64,000 nucleotides of DNA from Petasospora fabianii (taxonomy: Eukaryota > Ascomycota > Saccharomycetes > Phaffomycetales > Wickerhamomycetaceae), in assembly GCA_022641835.1 (NCBI GenBank), contig CP048724.1, positions 332,371 to 396,370 on the forward strand, read 5' to 3'. Under the pieces are notes generated by a model. It was not told where the DNA came from, did not search any database, and worked only from the letters and a program-made list of their open reading frames with translations. How positions within the stretch are numbered: the first letter of the stretch is position 1; every line of letters starts with the position of its first letter. Positions 50,532-61,047 of this stretch are shown here, piece by piece. The position numbers were made by a program, and so were the translations under genes.

Positions 50532-52928
50532 ATGGGGATGCTCCACACCCGCACACGGCTATATGAACTCTTCGCTCTTCTGATTAGATGTTCGCGACTT
50601 TCAAAATGTTTCGTGCGCGCGCGTAGGGATGATTACTTTGGTCTAAACACAACACATCAGCAGCCTTCTCCATCACCGACTAGGATCCTCGGAGACCATA
50701 AGTTCAGATATATCGCTGAGATGGGAAGAAAGATTATGCGTGAAAGAGAACGCGCGGCTCTTCGGGCACAGCGCAAATCACAACAGTACTCAGCAGCACC
50801 GACGCGCTTACAGATCAACCAGGATCCATCACAACCGCGCGAGGAGCATCATTATCATGATTTCTACCCAGATCTTGACGAAGACGAACCTTTACCTGTG
50901 TTTATTAATGATCCTTCACCCAATGAAACTATAAATCATATTCAAGATGTGTCTGAATCGCATGCCAATGGACACCACAACCATCATCATGATGATCATC
51001 ATCAACAACAGCAGTATAACATGCCGTTACCAAGCTCACTCAACAAGCCAACCTTTAAGCAAATACCCAAAGAGATCCTCCCCAATGACAACAGTAAGAT
51101 TCCGAAGAATATTATGAAGCTTGGTTACAAGACCGATTCCCTATCGAAGGTGACAGATACGTATATCCGTGGGAATAACTATTTTGTCCAACGTGAACAA
51201 AATAACGTCTTCTTTGATTCCATATCAAAGAACCAGATGAACTTCAAGTCGATGTATGACATGGACGAGCAAGACAATTACTACCTCGCATATCTTAACG
51301 ATATTCGCCCAGAGGGGAAACCATTAAGTCATGAACTCCTAGAGATTGCCATCACAATCCTAGAGAACGAATGGTATCATCTAGAACGCAAGATCCCACC
51401 AAAGATCCGTAAGACTTTTTCCGAAACAGACCAGATGAGCATGAAGGCATCCGCTGCGATGGCCTTTACAGAGCGGTACGGATCTGATGACGGTATTGGA
51501 TCTTCGCCACATGAGGAACAGCCATGTGCTGTATGTAACGAAAGTGATTGTGACAACTCGAACGCTATCATCTTTTGTGATGGTTGTGACATAGCGGTGC
51601 ATCAGGATTGTTATGGTGTCATCTTTATCCCTGAGGGACAATGGCTCTGTCGTCGTTGTATGGTTAGCAAGAAGAGAAAGATCCGCTGTCAATTTTGTCC
51701 TTCAACCACTGGAGCTTTTAAGCAAACTGCCAATGGTAGATGGAGTCACGTCTTGTGTGGATTATGGATTCCGGAGTTGTATTTCGCCAGTGCTGGACAC
51801 ATGGAACCAATTGAAGGTATTGAATCGATCCCCAAGGGAAGATGGTCATTGGTTTGTTACATTTGTAAACAAAAAATGGGTGCATGTATCCAATGTGCCA
51901 ATCGAAGTTGTTTCACTGCATTCCACCCAACATGTGCCAAAAGAGCCATGTTGTCAATGACAATGACGAAAGGTGTTCAAGGTGCAGTGTTAGATAAGTC
52001 CACCATGGCTGCTTATTGTCATAAACACTCACCACCTGGTTATAACCAGGAACATGATGTTAAGACTGATATTGAAAGGGCAAGGTTATACTTCAGTACC
52101 ATTGGTTCTACGGATCATGAAATGCAACAAAGTTTCAAAGTTGATAAAGGTAAGGAGATCAAGAACAAGAACAAAAAGTTGTTGGATAGGAAAAGATGGA
52201 AGACTGTGAGGGGCACACCAATCCCACCGAATTACTTCATAACCGTTTTGGAGTTGTTCTTCGGGAAATTGAAGATTAAAGATGGATCCAGCCTTGCTCA
52301 AAACATTGTGAAGTACTGGACGATGAAACGTGAGATGAAGAGGGGTGCACCATTGATTAGAAGAACAGATGCTACGGTGTACAGTGCTGGTAATCCAGAG
52401 AAGATCCCAGAGAAGATCAAATTCTCAGAAAGATTGTTGAAAGATATTTCGAGTTTGGAGGAGATTGGTCAGTTGCTCATTCGCAAGGCTAATGTTGAAC
52501 TTGAGAGACATTTAACGGAGACAGAGATGGTTAAGACTGCTTATTTTGCTCATAATATGCTTATCAAAGGTGTCTTGGACAGAATGGTTAAAGTTGATTC
52601 TTCAAAATTGTTAATGGCTGTCAAGACCAAATCCTTAAACTTGGCACAGATCTCTGATAAAGTCAATGGGTTACAATATGAATCTGTTGATGAATTTATT
52701 GGTGATTTGGAGGCATTCTTTGAAGAGACTGAGAGTGTTGATGTTCCAGAGTTGAGGGTTGCAGCACGTCGAGTGATGCGTGAGGTTTATGACTTAATTG
52801 AAGGTATCAGAACCATTGATAAAAATGAACTGGATTTGGACTTTGTCGTTGATGGTTTGAAGATCACACCTGTGGATTATAGGGGTCGTAATGTGATGAA
52901 GGAGAATGATTTGAGTGATGTTGAGTGA
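50532..52928 (+). CDS. NTO1: PHD-finger protein Nto1-like (NuA3 histone acetyltransferase complex)
   Basis: A 798-aa protein (S. cerevisiae Nto1 is 748 aa) with the PHD-zinc knuckle-PHD (PZP) module of the BRPF/Nto1 family. The PHD1 motif is CAVCNESDCDN ... FCDGCDIAVHQDCYG ... CRRC (from about residue 332), the knuckle is CQFCPSTTGAFK, and the extended PHD2 ends FHPTCAKRA. A conserved basic segment GRKIMRERERAALRAQRKS comes first. His-rich and Gln-rich linkers lie between. The start is uncertain: ATG 50532 is the first in frame, but ATG 50721 (MGRKIM) is just before the conserved block. In NuA3 it links Sas3 to methylated H3. Confidence 0.88.
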   Translation: MGMLHTRTRLYELFALLIRCSRLSKCFVRARRDDYFGLNTTHQQPSPSPTRILGDHKFRYIAEMGRKIMRERERAALRAQRKSQQYSAAPTRLQINQDPSQPREEHHYHDFYPDLDEDEPLPVFINDPSPNETINHIQDVSESHANGHHNHHHDDHHQQQQYNMPLPSSLNKPTFKQIPKEILPNDNSKIPKNIMKLGYKTDSLSKVTDTYIRGNNYFVQREQNNVFFDSISKNQMNFKSMYDMDEQDNYYLAYLNDIRPEGKPLSHELLEIAITILENEWYHLERKIPPKIRKTFSETDQMSMKASAAMAFTERYGSDDGIGSSPHEEQPCAVCNESDCDNSNAIIFCDGCDIAVHQDCYGVIFIPEGQWLCRRCMVSKKRKIRCQFCPSTTGAFKQTANGRWSHVLCGLWIPELYFASAGHMEPIEGIESIPKGRWSLVCYICKQKMGACIQCANRSCFTAFHPTCAKRAMLSMTMTKGVQGAVLDKSTMAAYCHKHSPPGYNQEHDVKTDIERARLYFSTIGSTDHEMQQSFKVDKGKEIKNKNKKLLDRKRWKTVRGTPIPPNYFITVLELFFGKLKIKDGSSLAQNIVKYWTMKREMKRGAPLIRRTDATVYSAGNPEKIPEKIKFSERLLKDISSLEEIGQLLIRKANVELERHLTETEMVKTAYFAHNMLIKGVLDRMVKVDSSKLLMAVKTKSLNLAQISDKVNGLQYESVDEFIGDLEAFFEETESVDVPELRVAARRVMREVYDLIEGIRTIDKNELDLDFVVDGLKITPVDYRGRNVMKENDLSDVE

Positions 52929-53218
52929 TGCTTATCTTTTTTTTCTCGGATCACATTTGTTTAACGACTAGGAAATGAATAATGACTGCATAGGACGAAA
53001 ACTACAACAAACTCTGTATGATATAAATAGTGTATCCTGTAATCGTAAAATTCATAACTAAACCCAAAAAAACTGAAAACTTAAGAAAAAGACCGTAAGA
53101 AACGATTGAATGTCTTTATCCTCCCATAATGAAACCAACAAAACAATTATAATATCAACAAGAAACCCCCCAAAAAACAGTATACTTTTTTTCGTAACAT
53201 GAGATCCAGCTCAACCTA
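52929..53218. other. 3' intergenic region between convergent genes
   Basis: About 290 bp of AT-rich sequence between NTO1 and the cyclin gene, with likely polyadenylation regions. Nothing else recognised. Confidence 0.5.
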
Positions 53219-54154
53219 TTAACAGGCAACCCTTGTACTGGCATTGAGGAGATTGAAAGTGCTAGATCTCTTGTGTACATCTTTTCTTGGAGTGTATCCT
53301 GCAGTGTTCATGTTTTTCAACTTGAGTGGTCTTGTTGAAGTGATTGTTTGCTCTTCCAAGATGACTGGTTGTTGTTGTTGTTGGGTGACTCTATATCTTT
53401 CATTTAGAGATGATGAAGATGAACTCATGCTGGAAAGGGTAGATCTAGAGCTTGAGGCAGACATGAGTGATGGCATTGATGGCATGGATGACATGGAGGA
53501 AGATGGTGTAACTGGTGGTGAGAGCATTGAGCTGAGTCTCGTGCTTGAAGATGCGTGTGTAGTAGAGACGTAAAGTTTCTGTTGTTGGAGTAATTTATCA
53601 TGTGCTCTTCTCTTAAGTTGTGCCTTGATTGGTGAAAGGAAGTATGCAAGGGAGTTTGTTAGGTCTTGGTGTGTGATTGTGAGATCCCAGTTGAGATATT
53701 CTAGCAGTTCTCTCTCAATGGTGTTGACCTCATCATTAGAGAGAAGACCATCTGTGTAACGAGCCCAGTGCTTGTTCACAGGAGAAGAGTCATTGAGGTT
53801 CTTAGCAGCAAGGATTAGACAACCGAGGAAGATTCTATGACGCGTTGTCTCGATGCCGTAGCTGTTTGCAGGGAGAATGGTCTTGAGACGTGCTAGGTAA
53901 ACTAGTGTGGACATAAGTGTTGGTGTCTGAACATTTGAATGCTTAATGAGTGCGCAAATGAAGTCAAATAGTGAGACGAGTGGCTTATTATTTGGTGAGT
54001 CAGTGGTGACTGGAGTATGTGGTGGTGATGGGTAAACTCTTGATGGTTTAACCTTGATGAGAGAACTCGTTGTCTCGACGAGGTAGTGAACCATCTCGGA
54101 GTTGACTCTCTTTTGACGGAACTCCATCAGAGCTTCTTCGTCGAACATAGCCAT
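53219..54154 (-). CDS. PCL2: Pho85-type cyclin, Pcl1/Pcl2-like
   Basis: A 311-aa cyclin (S. cerevisiae Pcl1 279 aa, Pcl2 308 aa). The cyclin box spans about residues 15-175, with LVSLFDFICALIKHSNVQTPTL, ARLKTILP, TTRHRIFLGCLILAAKNLNDSS, the WARYTDG segment, and ERELLEYLNWDLTI, which is typical of the Pcl1/2/9 group. The C-terminal third is low complexity (SSMPSMPSLMSASSS, QQQQQ). It activates a Pho85-type CDK in G1 for morphogenesis. ATG 54154 (or Met3 at 54148) starts the frame. ACGCGT boxes upstream fit G1/S expression. PCL1 or PCL9 cannot be excluded. Confidence 0.82.
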   Translation of the reverse strand: MAMFDEEALMEFRQKRVNSEMVHYLVETTSSLIKVKPSRVYPSPPHTPVTTDSPNNKPLVSLFDFICALIKHSNVQTPTLMSTLVYLARLKTILPANSYGIETTRHRIFLGCLILAAKNLNDSSPVNKHWARYTDGLLSNDEVNTIERELLEYLNWDLTITHQDLTNSLAYFLSPIKAQLKRRAHDKLLQQQKLYVSTTHASSSTRLSSMLSPPVTPSSSMSSMPSMPSLMSASSSRSTLSSMSSSSSSLNERYRVTQQQQQPVILEEQTITSTRPLKLKNMNTAGYTPRKDVHKRSSTFNLLNASTRVAC

Positions 54155-56020
54155 GTTGTGTATGTGTTGTATATGTTTGTGTCTTGTGTGTGATTGTAGG
54201 TGAATCGATGAGGAACGGGGATGTATTGTGTTTATAAATTTTCTGGTTGGTAGCTGCGTCGGTCTGAAGGCTTGAGCGTATGTGTGTGCAGGAGTGCGCG
54301 CGACGCGTCAGTGCGATGAAAAGGACCCACGAAGGTACGGTGCGTGCGTGTTAGCGTGTTAAAGTGCGGGCGAAGACTAAAAAAAAGTGGTCTGGGCCCA
54401 AGCGACTATCTGTGTCTTGTGTTGTGCTTAAGAGAGTTGTTTTGACTCTTTATTTGAGGAGAGGTCTATGTATAACTATATACTGGACTAGAGAACGGAT
54501 CTGCTCACTTTTTAATACGAACCGTTGAAGACGCGTAAGACCTTAGAGCCAGCCTTCTTTAGGAAATGTGGCGCGTACCGGATAATTACAGTATGTTACA
54601 CGGCACGCCGGTAGTACTCTATGAGGTGTAGGGTCTATGTATCTCTTATTCCTTTATATCTCTATGTTTCTTTTATCTTTTCTCTTTTTTTGTTATACTC
54701 TTTTGTTTCTATTTACAATGTTGAAGTGTCAATATGATCGACACTTTAAAATCCCCGGTCTGTCGCCTCTCTGCGCAGTTCTGCCGTCCATCTGTTTGTT
54801 TCTTACACCGCGTATCACTTAGTTTGTTGATGTTTCCTGACGCGTCGTCCACTGTGACCCCCCTTTCCCCTGTGCCATTTAACCCATCTCACACGCGCAA
54901 TAAGGCATCCTTCCAGCGTCTGTTTAAGGCCCAGCCCCGCCATTTTAACTGTTTATTGCCTGCTTTATCCTTCCTGCTGTCAATATCCCGGCGCGTGCTA
55001 CCACCTACCCACCTACCGATGATGACGCGCGCCTTTGTTAACCACCCTTCAACTAGCATGACCCACACTCTCTCTTCTGTATAGGGGGAAACATACACTT
55101 TTCCGTACACAATTAGCCAATATTCATGCATATCACCACATACGAAGCATTTGCAGATTTCCTATATTGCTTCTCCGCTGTCTTTTCACCATACATCACC
55201 CGTACCACACGTACCACACATACATTGCAAAACTACACAAGTGATTAAAACTACCAAATCAGACAACTAAACTAGCCTTCATTGTATGCAAGATCAACGT
55301 TATACATGAACAAAGAGGATGGTAGGCATCCATGTGCATCATGCCAATGATCATAACCTAAGCGCATCATCATAATCAGCATCTTACTGATCTTTTCCCA
55401 GAGCCAGCCTCCTAGCGTTTTCCCTATAATTGTTGAGCCAGCGCGATGAGGTGCAGATACGCAACAACGGGAAGTAATGACAATCACCTGTCAAGCGGTT
55501 ACTAAATATCTATTACCAGTGGAGCTTGTGAGATGATATTGTTCCATAATGTTAATCTTTTCAACCCACCGAAAAGTCAACCTATACTAAATCTACCTTA
55601 TCATGTCTGCTTAGTTTACAGTGTAACCGATGAGTCTGGGGTAAAAAAAAAAAAAAAGGCAGGGTAATTACCTGATATGGACATTTTCCTCTGCTTTCGC
55701 GAAAAATGCCACAGTACCTAGAGCCTACTCTTATCATGGTTCCTCTCCACACACAACATTGCTTTTGTGCAATCTATTTGTCCACTATAGTCCAACTCCT
55801 GTTTTCTCATTACCCCAGATTAACGTATACTCTTACTTAGCACAGACTGCGCTGTGAGGTAGAGGGTTTCGTACAGAGCTCACACTCCCACGACAAGATT
55901 GATCATCCTCATCTGTCAACTCTATCTGAGATCATAGATCACATATCACATATTACCACCACCACAACCACCCAAATTCATCCCCGCATAAAGAAATCAT
56001 ACTAAACACTAATAATCATC
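54155..56020. other. 1.87-kb region between the cyclin and glucoamylase genes
   Basis: The longest gap in the window. Short frames of up to 116 codons (for example 54734-55084) have no coding-like features. ACGCGT boxes lie at 54303-54308, 54531-54536 and 54840-54845. A 15-nt A run is near 55643-55657. No tRNA, LTR or repeat array was recognised. It probably holds the two regulated promoters and possibly an unseen non-coding RNA. Confidence 0.5.
54303..54308. promoter_or_regulatory. MCB box (ACGCGT) upstream of the PCL-type cyclin
   Basis: ACGCGT about 150 bp upstream of the cyclin ATG, with another at 54531-54536. PCL1 and PCL2 are G1/S (SBF/MBF) targets in S. cerevisiae. Confidence 0.5.
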
Positions 56021-57742
56021 ATGTTTCGTACACTGGCGCTTTTTTGTGCCTTCATCGTGGCAAATTCTATCGTGTTGCCACTCATCTGGCATGCTTTCAT
56101 CTATGAACACTCGCAATCGTTATCTCCCAACATTGATAACACAAAGAAATACATTGATATCAACGATTTAAAGTCCTTATTACTACTATTGAATCCTTCA
56201 AGGCAAACATCAGAACTTGAAGATACACAAACACATTATAACCTGACAATTGACAACTTTCATACACAATCCCGTTTTAAGTTGCTCCCTGTTTCACCAT
56301 ATAGAGAAGTTAGTAGAGACACTTTTGATAAATGGCTCTCAGAACAGGTGGAAATCTCTTTCAACAAGATCTTGAGTAATATAGGTGATGATAACTGGAG
56401 TTCTGATCTTGTCAATTACGATAACGTTGCCCTCGGTGCTGTCATTGCAAGTCCCTCTAAGGCTGATCCTGACTATTTCTATCAATGGACTAGAGATGGT
56501 GCCATCACTATCAACACAGTCATCAACTACTTGGTCAACAACCAATTTAAGAACACTAGCCTTGTGACAACTGTGGAGAATTACATTGACAATAGCGAAA
56601 ATTTACAAAAGACTAGCAATCCAAGTGGTGATTATAATGATGGAACCTTGTTAAACTTTGGTGAACCAAAATTCAATGTCGATGGAACTCCATTTACAGG
56701 AAATTGGGGTAGACCTCAAAATGATGGTCCACCATTGAGAATAATCTCCATTGATAACTTTTTGAAGAATTTGAAGAAATTCTCTGTATCATCATCCAAT
56801 GAGAGTTACATTTATCACAACATTATCAAGCCAGACTTGGAATTCATATGTCGTTATTGGAAAGCCAACAACTTTGATCTCTGGGAAGAGGTTAACTCTC
56901 AACACTTTTTTACATCTTTGGTTCAATTGAAGGCTTTGAAGATTGGTATAAAGCTTCATAAGCAACTTGATTCAAATGATGAACTGTTCGGTGAGAGACT
57001 TGAAACAACTTTCGAAGAACTTTCAAAATTCATTCTTGTCGAATCTGGTTACATTGACAACTCGTTGACACACATTGTGGAGACTCCATCTATTTTGGGA
57101 TCAAGAAGTGGCTTAGACACCGCAATCATCATTGGTGTCTTACTTACTCATAACGATGATGAAGACAAGATTCCATTTGATGTCACTGATGGATTGGTTT
57201 TAAACACTTTAAGTGCTTTAATCAAGTCAATGAAACTCTTATATCCAATCAACCATAGCAGAGTCAACTTGAATCTTGGTGTTGGCTTGGGTCGTTATCC
57301 AGAAGATATTTATAACGGTAACGGTGTAAGTGAAGGTAATCCTTGGTTCTTGTGTACCCTGGCTGGTGCTGAGATGATGTACAAATTGATCTCTGATCTT
57401 TACCTGTCCCAGCGGGACTTGTTGATTGATTCTTCGAATCAGCTTTTCTACTTTAATCACGTCATTGAAAGACCGACGATGTTTGCGAAAGGATCTTCTT
57501 CTTCATCTTTAAGAATTCCATACAATACACTGGCTTTTAACCAGACAATGGCCAGTCTTTTCCAGTTTGGTGATTCCTTCTTGGATATTGTTAGAGAACA
57601 TGTCGCCGATGATGGTTCTATGAGTGAGCAGTTTGATAAGTACACTGGATACATGAGAGGCGCTACGGACTTAACCTGGAGTTATGGTTCGCTTTGGAGT
57701 GCCAACAGATGGCGTCAGAGGGCCTTGGATTATGTTGCATAA
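56021..57742 (+). CDS. SGA1: Glucoamylase (GH15), Sga1-like, with N-terminal signal or anchor
   Basis: A 573-aa glucan 1,4-alpha-glucosidase. An N-terminal hydrophobic segment (LALFCAFIVANSIVLPLIW, about residues 5-23) serves as signal peptide or anchor. GH15 motifs are DPDYFYQWTRDGA, the general-acid motif FDLWEEV (about 285-291), NPWFLCTLAGAEM, and the base region SEQFDKYTGYMRGATDLTWSYGS near the end. There is no starch-binding domain. Several N-x-S/T sites are present. S. cerevisiae Sga1 (549 aa) is the vacuolar, sporulation-specific enzyme that degrades glycogen; Saccharomycopsis Glu1 is the secreted relative. Destination (vacuole or outside) cannot be decided from sequence. Confidence 0.92.
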   Translation: MFRTLALFCAFIVANSIVLPLIWHAFIYEHSQSLSPNIDNTKKYIDINDLKSLLLLLNPSRQTSELEDTQTHYNLTIDNFHTQSRFKLLPVSPYREVSRDTFDKWLSEQVEISFNKILSNIGDDNWSSDLVNYDNVALGAVIASPSKADPDYFYQWTRDGAITINTVINYLVNNQFKNTSLVTTVENYIDNSENLQKTSNPSGDYNDGTLLNFGEPKFNVDGTPFTGNWGRPQNDGPPLRIISIDNFLKNLKKFSVSSSNESYIYHNIIKPDLEFICRYWKANNFDLWEEVNSQHFFTSLVQLKALKIGIKLHKQLDSNDELFGERLETTFEELSKFILVESGYIDNSLTHIVETPSILGSRSGLDTAIIIGVLLTHNDDEDKIPFDVTDGLVLNTLSALIKSMKLLYPINHSRVNLNLGVGLGRYPEDIYNGNGVSEGNPWFLCTLAGAEMMYKLISDLYLSQRDLLIDSSNQLFYFNHVIERPTMFAKGSSSSSLRIPYNTLAFNQTMASLFQFGDSFLDIVREHVADDGSMSEQFDKYTGYMRGATDLTWSYGSLWSANRWRQRALDYVA

Positions 57743-58135
57743 CTAAGAGCAACGACAACGATGTTACGAGTAATGATGGACAAAGGTTGATAAAGGTACT
57801 TAGCTAGTTAGATTAGATTTTCACATTTTAGACTAGAGTTTGGATAATTGCACATCCCATTTCTTGACAAGACTGTAGTAGTACCTACTCAATGTCATAT
57901 TTTGGTTCTTTATTTAAATTACAAAAGTTTTATGTCATCCTTTCTAACATATCAATAATCATCAAGAGTTACTTAGTTGCCATCTCACTAAGCAAAAGAG
58001 TAGATGCGCGACCATACAAAAACGCGACGCGTCTTGAGCTCTGTGTGTTATGTTGTGTTGAACTTCCTCTGTGTTTATCTTCACCTGTCATCAGAAAAAC
58101 GAGCTGATATTTCACATATTCCATCATTAAAACCA
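57743..58135. other. Intergenic region before ELG1
   Basis: About 390 bp. An ACGCGT (MCB) box lies at 58027-58032. An upstream ATG at 58004 is in frame with ELG1 and would run through the MCB box; the leader-like, hydrophobic translation argues that it is not coding. Confidence 0.5.
58027..58032. promoter_or_regulatory. MCB box (ACGCGT) upstream of ELG1
   Basis: ACGCGT in AACGCGACGCGTC, 104 bp before the chosen ELG1 ATG. The same extended string GACGCGACGCGT occurs upstream of RAD5. Confidence 0.5.
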
Positions 58136-60958
58136 ATGGATCCCGTGATGCCAGACTCGTATGACACTGGTGGGTTGCTGACTTCTGAACCCGCCGTGGG
58201 GTCTTCTCAGTCTACCGTATCCATTGATCTGGCGGATGAGCCGCCGCGGGATGACGATGAGAGAAGAGAGGATCTCCAGGATGATGGAATGGGTGATGGT
58301 ACCGCTTCAGTGGATGAGGCTGAATCTGAAGTTGTGCCCATTCAGGCCAGTGGGAAAGTGTCCATTGCTGACTTGTTCAAGAGATTGAAGCCCTCCGCGG
58401 TACGAAGTGGCGATATGACGAAGGACGTCCTAGCTGATGAGTCCATGGAGAATGAGAACGAGGACCACATCAATCTTGTGACGAGAGATGATACTGTGAT
58501 GACTGATGCGACTACTTCCAGTGATTCACAAGAGAAAGAGGAGGAAAGAGTGGTGATCCCCGTTTCATCCCCGGTCATTGAGGAGATGGTGATGGAGACC
58601 AAGGCCATGGGACAATCATCAGGCGTTGCCTTGAAGGATATCCTCACTGGTGGCCGCAAGAAGAAAGATGAGCAAAAGACACCAGTTCAAACAGAAGCTA
58701 TCCTGATACGTGATACCCCAACGCCTAAGAATTCACGTGGCGGCAAGAAGACAGAACCACATGTTGTTGAGCTGCTGTCATCAGAGGATGAAGCCATCAC
58801 CGTTAAGTCGCTATTACCAGGCAAGGAAAGGAAGAAGAAGAATAAAAGGGTAAAAACGACACCTAACGCACAGAAGGAATATAACAAGTCCCTCTTCATC
58901 ACACTGCATTACAAACCACGACACCAGCGGCTAAAGGAGATTGAACAGAACATGAGAAGCTCATCGACGAGGTCCGTCTCGGCGAGAGACATGCTAATGT
59001 CTTTTGGTCGCAAGAAAGAGGAGCCAGTTGAGATTGATGGTTCTACAGAGCAGATTGAGCTTATTGAGGACGATGAGTTTAAGAGCACAGAAAAGAGATA
59101 CCCTGGGGCTAAGTCATTTATGGATGTCTTATCATACAGACCCGCAAAGCCTTTGAACCCAATCTCCAAGCTGAAAGAGCTTGAGCCACCAACAATCACA
59201 CGAGACCAATTCCACATCATATATGATGAACCAAAGTTCACTCACAGAGATATTACACTCCCACTACGCACACCAATTACATTACCACAACTTGACATGA
59301 ATGAAATTGATACTGGAATCTCGAGTCTTGAGAAGCCAACAAAATACTTCACCTACGAGACCATCGCAGCTGATCGATCCACAGTTGCTCGTCAAAATGT
59401 CAAGACGCTAGGTGAAGACCCTCGCTTTGACAGATTCTTGGAAATGATGGATGATAACGCGGCTTGTTATGACATGTGGACTGATTTCTTCCATCCCACT
59501 TCCGCTGATGATATCCTCCTGGATATCAAGACTGTGCGGCAGATCAAGATTTGGATCCAAAACTCGTATAAGTTGTTGAGGAAGCGAACAAAAAGACATA
59601 ATTTCAAAAAAAAGAGAAATGCAGATGATAGCATGGATGGTTTTATCGTTGATGAGTTCGATGATGAAACCGATGATGAAGAGTATACACCATTGTCTAT
59701 TATTGTTGGTCCTTCTGGTGTGGGTAAAACGAGTGTTGTGTACACTTTGGTTGAGGAGACTGCAGGATACGTCTACGAGATCAATGCAAGTCAAGCTAGA
59801 GGAAAGAAAGACATTGAGGCGAATGTGAGGGAATTGAGTACAACACAGCTCGTTCATCAAAACCAAGAGATCCAGGATGAAAATGAGTTTCAGAAAGGTG
59901 TTATCTTATTTGAGGATGTTGATATCTTGTTTGAATCGGATAAGAATTTTTGGTCGGTCATTGAAAACACTTTATCCATCTCGAGACGTCCAATCATTTT
60001 AACGTGTACGGATACTTCACAGATCCCACGCAACATTATGGAGTGTGCCATGAAGGAAGAAGCGTTATTCGAGTTGAAGAAGCAGAGCACGAGTGAATTA
60101 CGGGATTATCTTCATCTTGTTGCATTGACCAGAGGGTATGAGATTGATAAACGCCTTTTGGAAGATATAATCTCAAAAAACAACCGTGACTTGAGAAAAT
60201 GCTTGCTTGAAGTGCAAGTGACATGTTCTGCTTTGATACCGAGGAGTAGTGAACTAACACGTGTTTCCTTTATTGATGAGACCAAGACGAGCCACATTGA
60301 CGAAGTAATGGACTTGGAGCTCCTCTCTCAATACATGGACACATACTCTGTTGCTGATGTGATTGACCAATCCACATTCTCTCACATCAGACACGATGCC
60401 GAACTCAGTGAAGTAATCTCCGCATACAACTACATCCAACCAGATACCATCAGAACTCCCATTCTCCCATTTGAGCTCAACCTTGCCGACGAGATGAGAC
60501 AGGAACTCCCCAGTTTCGACCCAGCCCCACAGAAGCTCTCTGTTGATAAACTGAGAATGTCAGAGAAACATTTCTGGGCCTCCAAGAAGCGCACAGCGAG
60601 GGTAACAAGACGAGCTGTCTCTAATTTGAATCAGTTGCTAACACCAAGCTTTGAAGTTGAAGGTTGGGATAATTCTGTGTTCGAACTGCTTCCTCCCTCG
60701 ACATACATGGAGGACGTTTCACCGGTACTGAGGGAGCATGCGAGATTTGATCAACAGATATTGGCGTTGAATGAAAACATGCGTCTTGCAGTATTGAATC
60801 AAGGTGGTGATTGTGATGATTATGACGATGACGATAGCATTGTGGTAAAGAAGAGGAACAGGAAAGAGAAGGATGTGTTGCCTCATATTGAAGGGACTAA
60901 TAAGTTTGGTGTGTCTCCCGATGTACTGCTGTTTGGGGCATTTGCATCTTGGAAGTAG
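58136..60958 (+). CDS. ELG1: PCNA unloader Elg1 (alternative RFC large subunit)
   Basis: A 940-aa AAA+ clamp-unloader subunit (S. cerevisiae Elg1 is 791 aa, human ATAD5 much longer), which with Rfc2-5 removes (SUMO-)PCNA from chromatin after replication. The long acidic, disordered N-terminus has a SIM-like VVELLSSEDE segment. Walker A is VGPSGVGKTSVVYTL, then YEINASQARGKKDIE, and Walker B is GVILFEDVDILF. The C-terminal region is helical and basic/acidic (KKRNRKEKD). The start ATG 58136 (MDPVMPDSYD) is preferred to in-frame ATG 58004, which would include the MCB box. Convergent with SPT3, about 90 bp apart. Confidence 0.9.
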   Translation: MDPVMPDSYDTGGLLTSEPAVGSSQSTVSIDLADEPPRDDDERREDLQDDGMGDGTASVDEAESEVVPIQASGKVSIADLFKRLKPSAVRSGDMTKDVLADESMENENEDHINLVTRDDTVMTDATTSSDSQEKEEERVVIPVSSPVIEEMVMETKAMGQSSGVALKDILTGGRKKKDEQKTPVQTEAILIRDTPTPKNSRGGKKTEPHVVELLSSEDEAITVKSLLPGKERKKKNKRVKTTPNAQKEYNKSLFITLHYKPRHQRLKEIEQNMRSSSTRSVSARDMLMSFGRKKEEPVEIDGSTEQIELIEDDEFKSTEKRYPGAKSFMDVLSYRPAKPLNPISKLKELEPPTITRDQFHIIYDEPKFTHRDITLPLRTPITLPQLDMNEIDTGISSLEKPTKYFTYETIAADRSTVARQNVKTLGEDPRFDRFLEMMDDNAACYDMWTDFFHPTSADDILLDIKTVRQIKIWIQNSYKLLRKRTKRHNFKKKRNADDSMDGFIVDEFDDETDDEEYTPLSIIVGPSGVGKTSVVYTLVEETAGYVYEINASQARGKKDIEANVRELSTTQLVHQNQEIQDENEFQKGVILFEDVDILFESDKNFWSVIENTLSISRRPIILTCTDTSQIPRNIMECAMKEEALFELKKQSTSELRDYLHLVALTRGYEIDKRLLEDIISKNNRDLRKCLLEVQVTCSALIPRSSELTRVSFIDETKTSHIDEVMDLELLSQYMDTYSVADVIDQSTFSHIRHDAELSEVISAYNYIQPDTIRTPILPFELNLADEMRQELPSFDPAPQKLSVDKLRMSEKHFWASKKRTARVTRRAVSNLNQLLTPSFEVEGWDNSVFELLPPSTYMEDVSPVLREHARFDQQILALNENMRLAVLNQGGDCDDYDDDDSIVVKKRNRKEKDVLPHIEGTNKFGVSPDVLLFGAFASWK

Positions 60959-61047
60959 TCATGGGATATACAAACTACATTGACGAAAGTTATGTGTCTT
61001 GATATATCATTAGCATTGCATTATACGAACAATCACTTTAGTCCTTT

